From Lampropedia aestuarii (lineage in GTDB: Bacteria; Pseudomonadota; Gammaproteobacteria; Burkholderiales; Burkholderiaceae_C): 50,545 nt of DNA. Under the pieces are notes generated by a model that did not search any database, was not told where the DNA came from, and saw only the letters and a list, made by a program, of their open reading frames with translations. The translations under genes and the position numbers were made by a program. This document shows positions 1 to 8,695 of this stretch, piece by piece. Within the stretch, counting starts at the first letter, position 1. Each line of letters begins with the position of its first letter. The DNA lies in the NCBI RefSeq assembly GCF_004803635.1, contig NZ_SSWX01000007.1, positions 139,861 through 190,405 on the forward strand. Reading direction: 5' to 3'.

Positions 1-1
1 G

Positions 2-319
2 CTGGCGATGTACCGTTTTTTGCATGAGGAGTTAAAAGATAGCGCAATGCAGCCGGTGGCCTTGTATCTGACCCCGCGCGGCAACTGGCAGTTGTATCTC
101 TCCAATGGCGCTCACCTGGAGCTCGGTGGCGGCCAGCCGCCTGAGGTCGGGGCGCGTTTGGAGGACTTTTTTTCAACTCTGCCGCAGGTCTTGGCGCCAT
201 TGGGGGTTAAGCAGCAGGCATTGGAATATGCTGATTTGAGGCATAGGGACGGATACGCCATTCGTTTGCGTGGTGTGGTCACCCAGGCGGTGAACACCCC
301 AGCGCAGCGCAGACGTTAA
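2..319 (+). CDS. ftsQ: Cell division protein FtsQ, C-terminal part (5' end outside window)
   Basis: The reading frame is open from base 2 and ends at TAA 317-319, so only about the last 105 residues are present. The piece contains RGNWQLYLSNG and, near its end, YADLRHRDGYAIRLRG. These match the C-terminal half of the FtsQ periplasmic beta domain, where a D-L-R-x-x-x-G-Y-A-x-R-x strand is typical. FtsQ is a bitopic inner-membrane protein that links early divisome proteins to FtsB/FtsL. The internal ATG at base 8 is not a start. It is followed 50 bp later by ftsA in the same direction, the usual dcw-cluster order. Confidence 0.9.
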   Translation: MAMYRFLHEELKDSAMQPVALYLTPRGNWQLYLSNGAHLELGGGQPPEVGARLEDFFSTLPQVLAPLGVKQQALEYADLRHRDGYAIRLRGVVTQAVNTPAQRRR

Positions 320-369
320 GGCGGTCATGGCATCAACTAAAGCTAGTAACTGAATGGATAGAGAAGCAA

Positions 370-1599
370 ATGGCTAAAGAATTCAGAGACGTCATTGTGG
401 GTTTGGACATCGGCACGGCCAAAGTGATGGCAGTGGTCGCCGAGGTGCAAACTGATGGCCAGCTCAAGCTGGCAGGCTTTGGCGTGGCTCCAAGCAATGG
501 CTTGAAACGTGGCGTGGTCGTCAATATCGAGGCCACGGTGCAAAGTATTGAGCAAGCCTTGCGCGAAGCCGAGCTGATGGCCGACTGCAAAATCTCGCGG
601 GTCTATACCGGTATTACCGGCAGCCATATTCGCGGCTTCAACTCCAGTGGCATGGTGGCCATCAAGGACAAGGAAGTCACGCAAATCGATGTCAGCCGCG
701 TGCTCGATACCGCCAAAGCCATCAACATCCCTTCAGACCAGCGCTTGCTGCTGGTGGCCTCGCAAGAATTTGTGATTGATGGCCAAGAGGTCAAAGAGCC
801 AATTGGCATGAGCGGCATTCGTTTGGAAGCCAAAGTGCATATCGTCACTGGCGCACAAAGTGCCGCTGAGAACATCATCAAATGCGTGCGTCGCTGTGGA
901 CTGGAAGTTGAGCAACTGCTGCTCAACCCCTTGGCTTCGAGCCAGTCAGTGCTGACTGAAGATGAGCGTGAGCTGGGTGTGGTGTTGGTCGATATTGGCG
1001 CCGGCACGACCGATATTTCGATTTTCTCTGGTGGTGCGATTCGCCACACCGCGGTGATCCCGATTGCCGGTGATCTGATCACCAGCGACATCGCGATGGC
1101 ATTGCGCACGCCCACCAAAGACGCTGAAGACATCAAGGTCGAGAACGGTTGCGCCAAAGCCATGCTGGCCGACCCCGACGCCCAGGTTGAAGTGCCAGGG
1201 CTGGGCGATCGTGGTCCGCGCCTGATCAACAAGCAAGCTTTGGCAGGCGTGATCGAGCCGCGTGTTGAAGAAATTTTTTCGCTGGTGCAGCAAGTGATTC
1301 GTGAGTCAGGCTACGAGGAAATTTTGTCCTCGGGCGTGGTGCTAACGGGCGGCTCTTGCGTGATGCCCGGCATGGTCGAATTGGGCGAGGACATCTTCCT
1401 CAAACCTGTGCGCAGAGGCGTGCCGCATTACACCGGTCCATTGGCCGACATGATGGCCCAGCCTTATGCCGCAACAGTCATGGGCTTGCTCGAAGATGCT
1501 CGCCATGAGCGTGCGCGTGGCTACAAAGTTGCCACCAAAAGTGGTCCCGTGAAAAACATTTTTTCGCGGATTCGAGACTTCATTGTGGGGAACTTTTAA
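370..1599 (+). CDS. ftsA: Cell division protein FtsA
   Basis: This 409-residue protein has the normal FtsA length. The actin-fold phosphate-1 motif DIGTAKV is at about residues 13-19, the phosphate-2 motif VDIGAGTTDIS at about 207-217, and the adenosine motif GVVLTGGSCVMPG at about 323-335. The C-terminus ends in the amphipathic membrane-targeting helix NIFSRIRDFIVGNF. FtsA anchors FtsZ polymers to the cytoplasmic membrane and recruits later divisome proteins. The ATG at 370 gives the standard N-terminus MAKEFRD. It lies between ftsQ and ftsZ, so the three are probably co-transcribed. The 199 bp to the ftsZ start hold only a poorly supported open frame. Confidence 0.97.
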   Translation: MAKEFRDVIVGLDIGTAKVMAVVAEVQTDGQLKLAGFGVAPSNGLKRGVVVNIEATVQSIEQALREAELMADCKISRVYTGITGSHIRGFNSSGMVAIKDKEVTQIDVSRVLDTAKAINIPSDQRLLLVASQEFVIDGQEVKEPIGMSGIRLEAKVHIVTGAQSAAENIIKCVRRCGLEVEQLLLNPLASSQSVLTEDERELGVVLVDIGAGTTDISIFSGGAIRHTAVIPIAGDLITSDIAMALRTPTKDAEDIKVENGCAKAMLADPDAQVEVPGLGDRGPRLINKQALAGVIEPRVEEIFSLVQQVIRESGYEEILSSGVVLTGGSCVMPGMVELGEDIFLKPVRRGVPHYTGPLADMMAQPYAATVMGLLEDARHERARGYKVATKSGPVKNIFSRIRDFIVGNF

Positions 1600-1798
1600 A
1601 CATGCATCTGCGCTTTCGTACCACAAGAATTGCCTGGTATTTCGACACCCGTGAGCGACGAAGTTGGCGCTTGGCACAAGCCTTAGAGCCTCCATCGCAA
1701 CTGGCTTTGTATTTTTTCAAGGCAGCGAGTCAACCCAAACGTATTTCAACACTTTTTTTAGTTCTAACCCCTTTCACCAAACCGCAAGGAGCCAACGT

Positions 1799-3040
1799 AT
1801 GAGCATCGAAATGATTGACAATGAGTCGTTTTCCCAAGGCACTAGCATCAAGGTGCTGGGTGTTGGCGGTGGTGGTAACAACGCCGTGCAGCACATGATT
1901 GAGAAAAATGTGCAGGGCGTGGAATTCATTTGCGCCAATACCGACGCCCAGGCGCTGTCGCGCAACTCGGCTGGCCGCATCATTCAACTGGGTGGCAATG
2001 GTTTGGGCGCTGGCAGCAAACCAGAGCATGGCCGTGAAGCAGCGGTTTTGGCTGAAAATGAAATCCGCAAAGCGATTGAGGGCGCCAACATGCTCTTTAT
2101 CACTGCCGGCATGGGCGGTGGCACAGGCACTGGTGCCGCTCCGGTGATTGCGCGTGTGGCCAAGGAAATGGGTATTCTGACCGTCGGCGTGGTGACCAAG
2201 CCATTTGACTGGGAAGGACCACGCCGCATGAAAAATGCCGATGCTGGTCTGGACGAGCTCGAACGCAACGTGGATTCGCTGATTGTGGTTTTGAACGAGA
2301 AGCTGCTGACTGTGTATGGCGATGACATCACGCAAGACGAAGCCTTTGGCTTTGCCAATGATGTGCTGCGCAATGCCGTGGGCGGGATTGCCGAGATCAT
2401 CAACGAACACGGCCATGTGAACGTCGACTTCGCTGACGTGAAAACCGTGATGAGCGAGCCAGGCAAAGCCATGATGGGCACGGCCAGCGCTTCTGGCCCT
2501 GACCGCGCGCGCATCGCGGCTGAGCAAGCGATTGCCTGCCCATTGCTCGAAGGCATCGACCTGTCGGGCGCCAAAGGCATTCTGGTACTGGTGACTGCTG
2601 CTCGCGGCAGCCTGAAGCTGTCCGAGTCACGTCTGGCCATGAGCACGATCAACGCCTACGCTTCCGAAGATGCGCACGTGATCTACGGCGCTGCATACGA
2701 CGATGCTTTGGGGGATGAATTGCGTGTGACGGTGGTGGCTACCGGCCTGGTCAACCACCATCAGCGCCGCCAAAACCTGACGATGGTGCAAAGCACGCTG
2801 CGTACTGGTACCGACAACCTGCCCGCGCAAGGCGGCGCCAATAGCCACCGCGTCACCGGTCTGACCAGCGGCAGCAGTGCACTGCTGGGCCGCAGCAGCC
2901 CAAGCTACGACAGCCTGGCTGTGCCCCCAGTGTGGCGCACGCCGCGCGACAGCAGCGCTTCAGCGCGAGTCGACGCGATGTCCTCTGGCGGCATGGACGA
3001 TGTGGAAATTCCAGCGTTCCTGCGCAAACAAGCTGATTAA
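1799..3040 (+). CDS. ftsZ: Cell division protein FtsZ
   Basis: This tubulin-like GTPase forms the cytokinetic ring. Visible motifs are GGGGNNAVQHM near residues 21-31, the tubulin signature GMGGGTGTGAAPVIA at about 104-118, and the T7/synergy region NVDFADVKTVMSEPG. The C-terminal peptide IPAFLRKQAD binds FtsA and ZipA-type partners. The frame is open from 1664, but the start was set at ATG 1799 because AAGGAG lies at the right distance before it and the protein then begins MSIEMID, like other betaproteobacterial FtsZ. Length is 413 residues. A strong intrinsic terminator follows 56 bp after the stop. Confidence 0.97.
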   Translation: MSIEMIDNESFSQGTSIKVLGVGGGGNNAVQHMIEKNVQGVEFICANTDAQALSRNSAGRIIQLGGNGLGAGSKPEHGREAAVLAENEIRKAIEGANMLFITAGMGGGTGTGAAPVIARVAKEMGILTVGVVTKPFDWEGPRRMKNADAGLDELERNVDSLIVVLNEKLLTVYGDDITQDEAFGFANDVLRNAVGGIAEIINEHGHVNVDFADVKTVMSEPGKAMMGTASASGPDRARIAAEQAIACPLLEGIDLSGAKGILVLVTAARGSLKLSESRLAMSTINAYASEDAHVIYGAAYDDALGDELRVTVVATGLVNHHQRRQNLTMVQSTLRTGTDNLPAQGGANSHRVTGLTSGSSALLGRSSPSYDSLAVPPVWRTPRDSSASARVDAMSSGGMDDVEIPAFLRKQAD

Positions 3041-3095
3041 GCGCCTTGTGCTGTGTGAGCTTTCGCACCGCTTTGGGGCCTTGAGTTGATCCAGT

Positions 3096-3120
3096 AAGAG
3101 GGCTTTTGCCCTCTTTTTTT
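3096..3120 (+). terminator. Intrinsic terminator after ftsZ
   Basis: The stem AGAGGGC / GCCCTCT has a TTTT loop and is followed directly by a run of T. It sits 56 bp after the ftsZ stop and ends the dcw transcript, so lpxC needs its own promoter. Confidence 0.9.
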
Positions 3121-3468
3121 GTCTCTACTCAGCCGGATCAATCCCCAGTTTTTTAAGGGTTTTTAGCAGTATTGAATGAGATTTATTTGGATAGTTAATT
3201 GAACTTCTCAAGGCAAGAAAACTCGGATGCTGTGTCAACCGGGTTGGCTAATGGGCGTTTTAGTGAAATATATGGCGTTTTATCAGATGTTGCGATCGAA
3301 AAGGATTCACTTTGGCGTGCTTCAGGTTGGTGACTAGGTACCTGCGATACCCGCCTGCCGCACTGCACGGCTTGCAATCACTGTGATCTCAAACAAGCGA
3401 ATCAATCACAGACTTTTGCTTGATGGCTGTTTCGAACAGCGTGACTCGATGCCCAGTAAAATTACACT
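3121..3468. other. Intergenic region ftsZ-lpxC with putative lpxC promoter
   Basis: No convincing gene is present; the 60-residue open frame on the minus strand looks random. Two copies of GGCGTTTTA occur near 3252 and 3274. Just before lpxC there is a small inverted repeat GCTGTT-TCG-AACAGC (3426-3440), then a good sigma70 -10 hexamer TAAAAT at 3457-3462. No clear -35 box is visible at 17-18 bp. Confidence 0.6.
3457..3462 (+). promoter_or_regulatory. Putative -10 box of lpxC, placed on the start codon
   Basis: TAAAAT ends 6 bp before the lpxC ATG (3469), so a start at the usual distance would put the mRNA 5' end at or next to the A of ATG. No Shine-Dalgarno sequence is present, which fits a leaderless message. 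The -35 element is weak or absent, so this is a prediction only. Confidence 0.4.
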
Positions 3469-4395
3469 ATGTTAGTTCAAAGAACCATTAAAAGGCTCAC
3501 GCGAGCTGTTGGCGTTGGCCTGCACAGCGGCCAACGTGTCGAGCTGACCTTGCGTCCTGCCCCGGCCAACACCGGTATTGTGTTTACGCGGGTGGACTTG
3601 CCCAATCCTGAGCCAGTTGTGGTCAGTGCCGAGGCGGTGTTTGATACCCGCATGGCCACTACCATTGGGCGCGAAGGTGCGCGCATCAGCACGATTGAAC
3701 ACATCATGTCGGCATGTGCAGGCCTGGGCATTGACAATCTCTACATCGATTTGACGGCTGAAGAAGTGCCGATTCTGGACGGCTCTTCCGCGGCTTTTGT
3801 GTATTTGCTGCGCGAAGCGGGCATTGAGCTGCAAGCTGCAGCCAAGCAGTTTGTGCGGGTGACCAAACCGGTCGAGGTGCGCACCGAAAGACTGGGCGAG
3901 GTCAAATGGGCGCGCTTTGATCCCTTTAACGGCTTCAAGCTCAGCTTCCAGATCGACTTTAGCCATCCAGCAGTGGACTCGACCGGCCAGATTTTTGAGT
4001 TCGACATGGGCCAAAGCCATTACGTCAAAGAAATTGCGCGTGCACGCACCTTTGGCTTTACCCGCGATGTGGAGATGCTGCGCTCCAGCGGCCTGGCGCT
4101 GGGCGGGGGCTATGACAACGCCATCGTGATGGACGACTACAAAGTGCTGAACCAAGACGGCTTACGTTACGACGACGAGTTTGTGCGCCATAAGATTCTG
4201 GATGCGATTGGCGATTTGTATGTACTGGGCAAGCCTTTGTTGGCTTCATACAGCGCCTACCGCTCAGGCCATGCAATGAACAACCAATTGCTGCGTGCCT
4301 TGCTGGCGCGTGAAGACGCCTGGGAGCTGGTCAGCTTTGAGGACGAAAAGCTGGTGCCGCAAGGCTTCTCTGCCGAGCAGGCGCTGGCTTGGTGA
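3469..4395 (+). CDS. lpxC: UDP-3-O-acyl-N-acetylglucosamine deacetylase LpxC
   Basis: LpxC is a zinc hydrolase that removes acetate from UDP-3-O-acyl-GlcNAc, the first committed step of lipid A synthesis, in the cytoplasm. The 308 residues match the family length. The zinc ligands are visible as H78 in [11 protein letters not shown], and H241 and D245 in [10 protein letters not shown]; the catalytic H268 is in [10 protein letters not shown]. The N-terminus [18 protein letters not shown] is the conserved start of the fold, so ATG 3469 is right even though it lacks a Shine-Dalgarno sequence. It is a single-gene unit between the ftsZ terminator and its own terminator. Confidence 0.97.
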   Translation: MLVQRTIKRLTRAVGVGLHSGQRVELTLRPAPANTGIVFTRVDLPNPEPVVVSAEAVFDTRMATTIGREGARISTIEHIMSACAGLGIDNLYIDLTAEEVPILDGSSAAFVYLLREAGIELQAAAKQFVRVTKPVEVRTERLGEVKWARFDPFNGFKLSFQIDFSHPAVDSTGQIFEFDMGQSHYVKEIARARTFGFTRDVEMLRSSGLALGGGYDNAIVMDDYKVLNQDGLRYDDEFVRHKILDAIGDLYVLGKPLLASYSAYRSGHAMNNQLLRALLAREDAWELVSFEDEKLVPQGFSAEQALAW

Positions 4396-4429
4396 TGGCC
4401 ACTGAATAAGCGCGTTGCTATTCGATGAC

Positions 4430-4452
4430 AAAAGGCCCGTAAGGGCCTTTTT
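4430..4452 (+). terminator. Intrinsic terminator after lpxC
   Basis: AAAAGGCCC, loop GTAA, then GGGCCTTTTT. The A-run on the left arm makes it bidirectional, so it may also end the converging ugd transcript. Confidence 0.88.
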
Positions 4453-4530
4453 CCATATGGGCTCAAATCTGTTGGCAAAGTGCCTGTTTATCGTCCCGGC
4501 GCAGACCGCCGGGGGATGGTGGGCTGGATC

Positions 4531-5907
4531 TTAGGCGGCATTGGTCAGGGCAGCCGCTTCGCTGGAATGCGCGATGCCGCGTCCCACACCCACATGCACA
4601 AAGCCATGTTGTTGCATGCTCAATGGATCGTAGATATTGCGGCCATCGATGACAATGTGCTTGTCCATGCATGCGGCAATGCGCTTCCAATCGGGTTGGC
4701 GAAACGGCTTCCACTCGGTCGCAACCACCAATGCATGAGCGCGCTCGAGCACATGGTAGGGATCGGCCGCATTGAGTGTCAGCTGGCCGCTGTCCAGCCA
4801 TTGTTTGGGCACGTATTCGGCCACATTGGCGCAAGCGACCGGGTCATACGCATGGACATGCGCGCCGGCATGCATCAGCGATTCCAGCAACTGCAGCGCC
4901 GGCGCTTCACGGATATCGTCGGTGCCAGGCTTGAACGCCAGACCCCACAGCGCAATGCGGCGGCCTTCCAAATAACCGAGCTGGAGCTTGAGCTTGATGA
5001 ACAAGCCCGCCTTTTGGATCGTGTTGCGCTCTTCGACCGCTTGCAAAATATGGCTGGACAGGCCGTGGCGCTGCGAGGTGTGGATCAGCGCGCGTACATC
5101 CTTGGGAAAGCACGAGCCGCCATAGCCACAACCTGCATACAAAAAATCGTAGCCAATGCGGCTGTCCGAGCCTATGCCCAGGCGCACCGACTCAACGTCC
5201 ACCCCCAGGCATTCGCTCAGGCTGGCAATTTCGTTCATGAACGAGATGCGCGTGGCCAGCATCGCATTGGCTGCGTACTTGCTCAGTTCGGCTTCGCGTC
5301 GGCCCATCATCAACAGGCGCGGATTTTTACGCAAAAAAGGCGCATACAGGCTTTGTAGCACCTGGGCGCTTTGGGCATCGGCTGAGCCAATGATGATGCG
5401 GTCGGGGCGCATAAAGTCTTCGACCGCACAGCCTTCGCGCAAGAACTCGGGGTTGCTGGCGACGGGCACGGCGAAGGCGGCATGTCTCAGCGCCAACTGC
5501 TCGGCAATGCAGCGCTCGACCCGCTCGGCCGTGCCGACCGGCACGGTGGATTTGTTGACGACCACGCAGCTGCTTGGCAGGTATTTGCCCAACTCTTCGG
5601 CGACCTGAAAGACGTGCTGGGTGTCGGCCGCACCGTTGGCGCAAGAGGGCGTGCCCACGGCGATAAAGCACACGTCGACATTGGCCAAGCTGGGGCGTAA
5701 CTCGGTGGTGAAATGCAACCGATTTTGCTGGTGGTTGTTGTGCACCATGCCATCGAGCCCTGGTTCGTGGATGGGGACATGCCCAGCACGCAACTGCGCA
5801 ATGCGCTCGGCATTGGTGTCCACGCAGATCACATGGTGGCCCATTTCGGCAAAACAAGCGGCGCTAACCAGCCCTACATAGCCGGTTCCGATGACAACAA
5901 TACGCAT
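4531..5907 (-). CDS. ugd: UDP-glucose 6-dehydrogenase
   Basis: It oxidises UDP-glucose to UDP-glucuronate with two NAD+, feeding capsule, exopolysaccharide or glycolipid synthesis. The 458-residue protein begins with the Rossmann motif VIGTGYVGLVSAACFAEMGH. It has the family motif NPEFLREGCAVEDFMRPDRI in the middle and the catalytic cysteine C266 in GCGYGGSCFPKDVRA. The GLAFKPGTDDIREAPA segment of the C-terminal UDP-binding domain follows. The start at 5907 yields the standard MRIVVIGTGYVG. Upstream on the same strand are a PAP2 phosphatase and a GT4 glycosyltransferase, which suggests a glycoconjugate role, although a palindromic repeat lies between ugd and these genes. Confidence 0.95.
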   Translation of the reverse strand: MRIVVIGTGYVGLVSAACFAEMGHHVICVDTNAERIAQLRAGHVPIHEPGLDGMVHNNHQQNRLHFTTELRPSLANVDVCFIAVGTPSCANGAADTQHVFQVAEELGKYLPSSCVVVNKSTVPVGTAERVERCIAEQLALRHAAFAVPVASNPEFLREGCAVEDFMRPDRIIIGSADAQSAQVLQSLYAPFLRKNPRLLMMGRREAELSKYAANAMLATRISFMNEIASLSECLGVDVESVRLGIGSDSRIGYDFLYAGCGYGGSCFPKDVRALIHTSQRHGLSSHILQAVEERNTIQKAGLFIKLKLQLGYLEGRRIALWGLAFKPGTDDIREAPALQLLESLMHAGAHVHAYDPVACANVAEYVPKQWLDSGQLTLNAADPYHVLERAHALVVATEWKPFRQPDWKRIAACMDKHIVIDGRNIYDPLSMQQHGFVHVGVGRGIAHSSEAAALTNAA

Positions 5908-5943
5908 AGCATGTCCTCCTAGAGAATGGGTGGCGGCGTGTGG

Positions 5944-5999
5944 CTTAGAGTTAGTTCCTCATTTCGACGCAGCCGCGGAAATGACGAACAGGCTCTTAG
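5944..5999. repeat. Short palindromic repeat with AGAGCCTGTTC motif
   Basis: Two 22-bp arms (5944-5965 and 5978-5999) form an imperfect inverted repeat, 17 of 22 positions matching, around a 12-bp GC-rich loop. The right arm read on the minus strand begins CTAAGAGCCTGTTCGTCATTTC. The same motif recurs at 13952, 40232 and at both ends of the 44346 element, so this is probably a small member of a dispersed repeat family. It may also act as a hairpin between the PAP2 gene and ugd. Confidence 0.65.
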
Positions 6000-6637
6000 G
6001 CCGCGCATAGCAAGGTGGTGGTGGCCAGGCTGGCACCAAGTCCTGCACCAGCCAATACATCGCTGGGGTAGTGCAGGCCCAGCACGACGCGCGACAGCGC
6101 AATCAAGGCGGTGAATGGCACGAGCAACCAGGCCAGCATGGGGAAATAGGCGCAGGCCACGGTCGTGAAGGCAACGGCGTGTAAGGTATGGCCAGAAGGA
6201 AAACTGAATTCATCAAGCGCTGCCGTCAGCGCGACCACCTGGCCATCGCGGACATACGGGCGTTTGCGGCTAGTGGCCTTTTTCAGGCCTTTGTAGAGCA
6301 CCAGGCTGACTGCGCCTACTGCCAGCATCAACACCGCTGCGCGCTGCGACTGGTCCGCACCACTGATGGCAATCATGGCAATCAGTGCATACCAGGCCAC
6401 GCCATCGCCCAGGCGACTGACGATGCGCATCAGCTGCAAAAACGCGGGGTGTTTGAGCTTGCGCTGCGTGGCCAGGCACAGCAGCAGCTCTTTGTGCGCC
6501 AAGCCAGTGCCGGCGGTGCCAGTGCTTAGCTGCGGCTCTAGCACAGCCCACTGCAGGTTGGCGTCGGGCAAGGAAGGCGGCTCGAGCGTTGCTTGTTCCT
6601 CATTACAGGTGTTGAGTGGCTTGTGTATGGGGCCCAT
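5996..6637 (-). CDS. PAP2-family membrane phosphatase
   Basis: The three PAP2 motifs are all present: K-x6-RP as KKATSRKRP (about residues 115-123), PSGH (about 147-150), and SR-x5-H-x3-D as SRVVLGLHYPSD (about 172-183). Several hydrophobic segments surround them, as expected for an inner-membrane lipid-phosphate phosphatase acting on undecaprenyl pyrophosphate, phosphatidate or a similar lipid. ATG 6637 was chosen because AGGAG lies 8 bp upstream; the earlier in-frame starts lack one. It then overlaps the end of the GT4 gene by 35 bp, so the two are translationally linked. The substrate cannot be read from the sequence. The 5' codons overlap the neighbour and the N-terminal 60 residues are poorly conserved-looking. 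Confidence 0.85.
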   Translation of the reverse strand: MGPIHKPLNTCNEEQATLEPPSLPDANLQWAVLEPQLSTGTAGTGLAHKELLLCLATQRKLKHPAFLQLMRIVSRLGDGVAWYALIAMIAISGADQSQRAAVLMLAVGAVSLVLYKGLKKATSRKRPYVRDGQVVALTAALDEFSFPSGHTLHAVAFTTVACAYFPMLAWLLVPFTALIALSRVVLGLHYPSDVLAGAGLGASLATTTLLCAA

Positions 6638-7862
6638 CTTGCATACTCCTGTCTGCATACGATGCCAGTTCAATGGCATCGTGGTAGTTGGCAATCAGAT
6701 CGTTCAAAACGGATTTCCAGCTGCGTCCGGTCTCTGCGGCATGGCGTGCCATTTGGCGCAGCATCTGGGGTTTTTGGGCGGCTTGTACCGTGGCATCAAT
6801 CAGCGCTTGGCGGTTGCCAAATGGCACCAAAATGCCGTTGACCTCATGGCGGATCAACTCTTTGGCGGCCGCGTAGTCAAAGCCCACGACCGGAACACCA
6901 CTGGCCAGCGCCTCTTGCACCACATTGCCAAACGTTTCGCTCATGCTGGCAAAGACAAACAAGTCGGCAGAGGCGTAATGCGCTCCCAGATCATGGCTGC
7001 TGACAGGACCGGTCAAAATGACATCGGGGTAGCTGCTGGCCAGGCGCTGGTATTCAGGGCCACCACCGACCAAGACCAGTTTGGTATAGGGCTTGTGCTG
7101 GCGCACTGCTTGCCAGGCTTGCACGACCCAGTCGAGCTGCTTTTCAGCCGCAAGGCGGCCCACACACAGCAGCACCAAGTCGTCCTTGCCAACCCCCCAC
7201 TGCGTGCGCAAAGCGGCGCTGCGGTATTGCGGGTGGAACAGGCCACGGTCGACGCCGCGCGACATCACGCGCACTTGTTGCATGCCTTGGGCCATCAAGG
7301 CTTCGGCCAGCTCGTGCGTTGGCGCCAGGTTGATATGGCAGCGATTGTGAAAACGCACCATGTAGTTCGTCACGGTCTGGCGCAAAAAGCCAAAACGGTA
7401 GTGCTCGGTATAGCGGTCAAAATGCGTGTGGTAGCCGCCGACAATCGGCAAGCCCAGGCGCTGGGCCGTGCGCACGGCTGAGTAGCCCAGCGGGCCTTCG
7501 GTCAGGACATGCACTACATCCGGGCGCTGCTGGCGCCAGGCTTTCTCCAGCGCTTTGCCAGAAGGCAGGCCAAAGCGTATGCCGTTGTAGCCTGGCACGC
7601 CAATGCCTCTGACGAGGGTGGTGGGCAAGTCGGCAAAGCTGACCAGTTGCGTGCGGTCTTCTTCGGGTTGCCGGGGTCTGACAATATGAACCTTGTGGCC
7701 TGCTGCCAGCAGTCCGTTGATGACCCGCCCTGCGGTCATGGCCACGCCATTGACCTCGGGTGGGAAAGTCTCCGTGACCAGGCAAACGCGCAAGGGCCTG
7801 CGTTGGTCATGCAGATCATCGGGTGTGCGTGATGCTGCTTGGAAGTCATGTTCATTGTTCAT
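6603..7862 (-). CDS. GT4-family glycosyltransferase
   Basis: This 419-residue retaining GT-B glycosyltransferase has the N-terminal acceptor domain starting LRVCLVTETFPPEVNGVA at about residues 24-41. The C-terminal donor domain carries the E-x7-E motif in SETFGNVVQEALASGVPVVG at about 307-326. The shape resembles MgtA-like transferases that use GDP-mannose or UDP-sugars on lipids. It is followed, with overlap, by a PAP2 phosphatase and then by ugd, so UDP-glucuronate is one possible donor; that is inference. ATG 7862 has only a weak ribosome site, and the first about 22 residues are not conserved-looking. Confidence 0.88.
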   Translation of the reverse strand: MNNEHDFQAASRTPDDLHDQRRPLRVCLVTETFPPEVNGVAMTAGRVINGLLAAGHKVHIVRPRQPEEDRTQLVSFADLPTTLVRGIGVPGYNGIRFGLPSGKALEKAWRQQRPDVVHVLTEGPLGYSAVRTAQRLGLPIVGGYHTHFDRYTEHYRFGFLRQTVTNYMVRFHNRCHINLAPTHELAEALMAQGMQQVRVMSRGVDRGLFHPQYRSAALRTQWGVGKDDLVLLCVGRLAAEKQLDWVVQAWQAVRQHKPYTKLVLVGGGPEYQRLASSYPDVILTGPVSSHDLGAHYASADLFVFASMSETFGNVVQEALASGVPVVGFDYAAAKELIRHEVNGILVPFGNRQALIDATVQAAQKPQMLRQMARHAAETGRSWKSVLNDLIANYHDAIELASYADRSMQDGPHTQATQHL

Positions 7863-7948
7863 GACATACCAATGTAGGTAGGCTCAATGAAAAAATCGTG
7901 ACAATTGAATGAATCTCATATGACCTAGGGTAAGCACTGGTAAGCCTG

Positions 7949-7975
7949 TTGAACACGCTCTTGCCGCGTGTTCAA
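7949..7975 (-). terminator. Hairpin between ruvC and the GT4 gene
   Basis: A perfect 10-bp inverted repeat TTGAACACGC / GCGTGTTCAA has a 7-base loop and lies 56 bp downstream of the ruvC stop. There is no T-run, so it could be a weak terminator or an mRNA-stabilising stem rather than a classical intrinsic terminator. Confidence 0.45.
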
Positions 7976-8031
7976 ATGCCTTCCCCATATGCGCTGTGCA
8001 GGGCGGTCTGGTGTGGGCGCTGAATCGGCGC

Positions 8032-8580
8032 TTAGTAGCTGCGGCCAGCGCGGTACATCGCATGCTGGCGGCGTTGCAGTGGCGTGGTTTGCTCGACCGC
8101 GCTGTGGGTGCGGTGGGCGTTGGCGTGGGTGATTGCCAGGCCCAGCGCGTCGGCTGCATCGGTGCCTGGCAGACCAGGCAATTGCAATAAGCGTTTGGTC
8201 ATCTCCTGAATTTGAGATTTGGCCGCGCGGCCGTAGCCTGTCATGGCTTTTTTCATTTGCAAGGCAGTGTATTCAGCGACCGGCAAATTGCGCGATACCA
8301 GTGCGGCCAGACAGGCGCCTCTGGCCTGGCCCAGCATCAGTGTGGATTGTGGGTTCACGTTGACAAACACAATCTCCACGCAAGCCTGGTCGGGTTGGTA
8401 GTGCTCACTGATTTCGACAATCCCATCGAACAGGATTTTCAGCCGCCCTGGCAGATCACCGCGCTCCATCTTGGTTGTGCGAATAGTGCCGCTGGCCACG
8501 TACTGCAAATGCTGGCCTTGTACGTCAATGACGCCAAAGCCGGTGGTTTGAAGACCTGGGTCAATGCCAAGAATACGCAT
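8032..8580 (-). CDS. ruvC: Holliday junction endonuclease RuvC
   Basis: RuvC is the dimeric resolvase that cuts four-way junctions during recombinational repair together with RuvAB. At 182 residues it has family length. The acidic catalytic residues are visible: D7 in GIDPGL, E69 in CVEIVFVN, and D141 and D144 in [15 protein letters not shown]. The basic substrate-binding stretch [14 protein letters not shown] is also intact. ruvA and ruvB are not in this window, so ruvC stands alone between mtgA and the GT4 gene, all on the minus strand. Confidence 0.96.
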   Translation of the reverse strand: MRILGIDPGLQTTGFGVIDVQGQHLQYVASGTIRTTKMERGDLPGRLKILFDGIVEISEHYQPDQACVEIVFVNVNPQSTLMLGQARGACLAALVSRNLPVAEYTALQMKKAMTGYGRAAKSQIQEMTKRLLQLPGLPGTDAADALGLAITHANAHRTHSAVEQTTPLQRRQHAMYRAGRSY

Positions 8581-8695
8581 GGATAAGAGTGGAGATCAAA
8601 GAGTGAGGGGCCAGTTCAAGGGCATGCAAGATTGTAGGGCGCTTGCGTGCAGCCCGATGTTTGAGGGTCGCTGGGCGCAACTGCCCGTGCCAGGG

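Noticed and set aside
1602-1802. Short frame between ftsA and ftsZ, and the longer upstream start for ftsZ at 1664
   Set aside because: Neither looks conserved; ftsZ has a good ribosome site and canonical N-terminus at 1799.
3426-3440. LexA-type operator before lpxC
   Set aside because: The inverted repeat has CTGT and ACAG separated by 5 bases, not the 8 required for a LexA box.
4480-5358. 292-codon plus-strand frame over ugd
   Set aside because: Antisense to ugd, whose catalytic cysteine and Rossmann motifs are intact.
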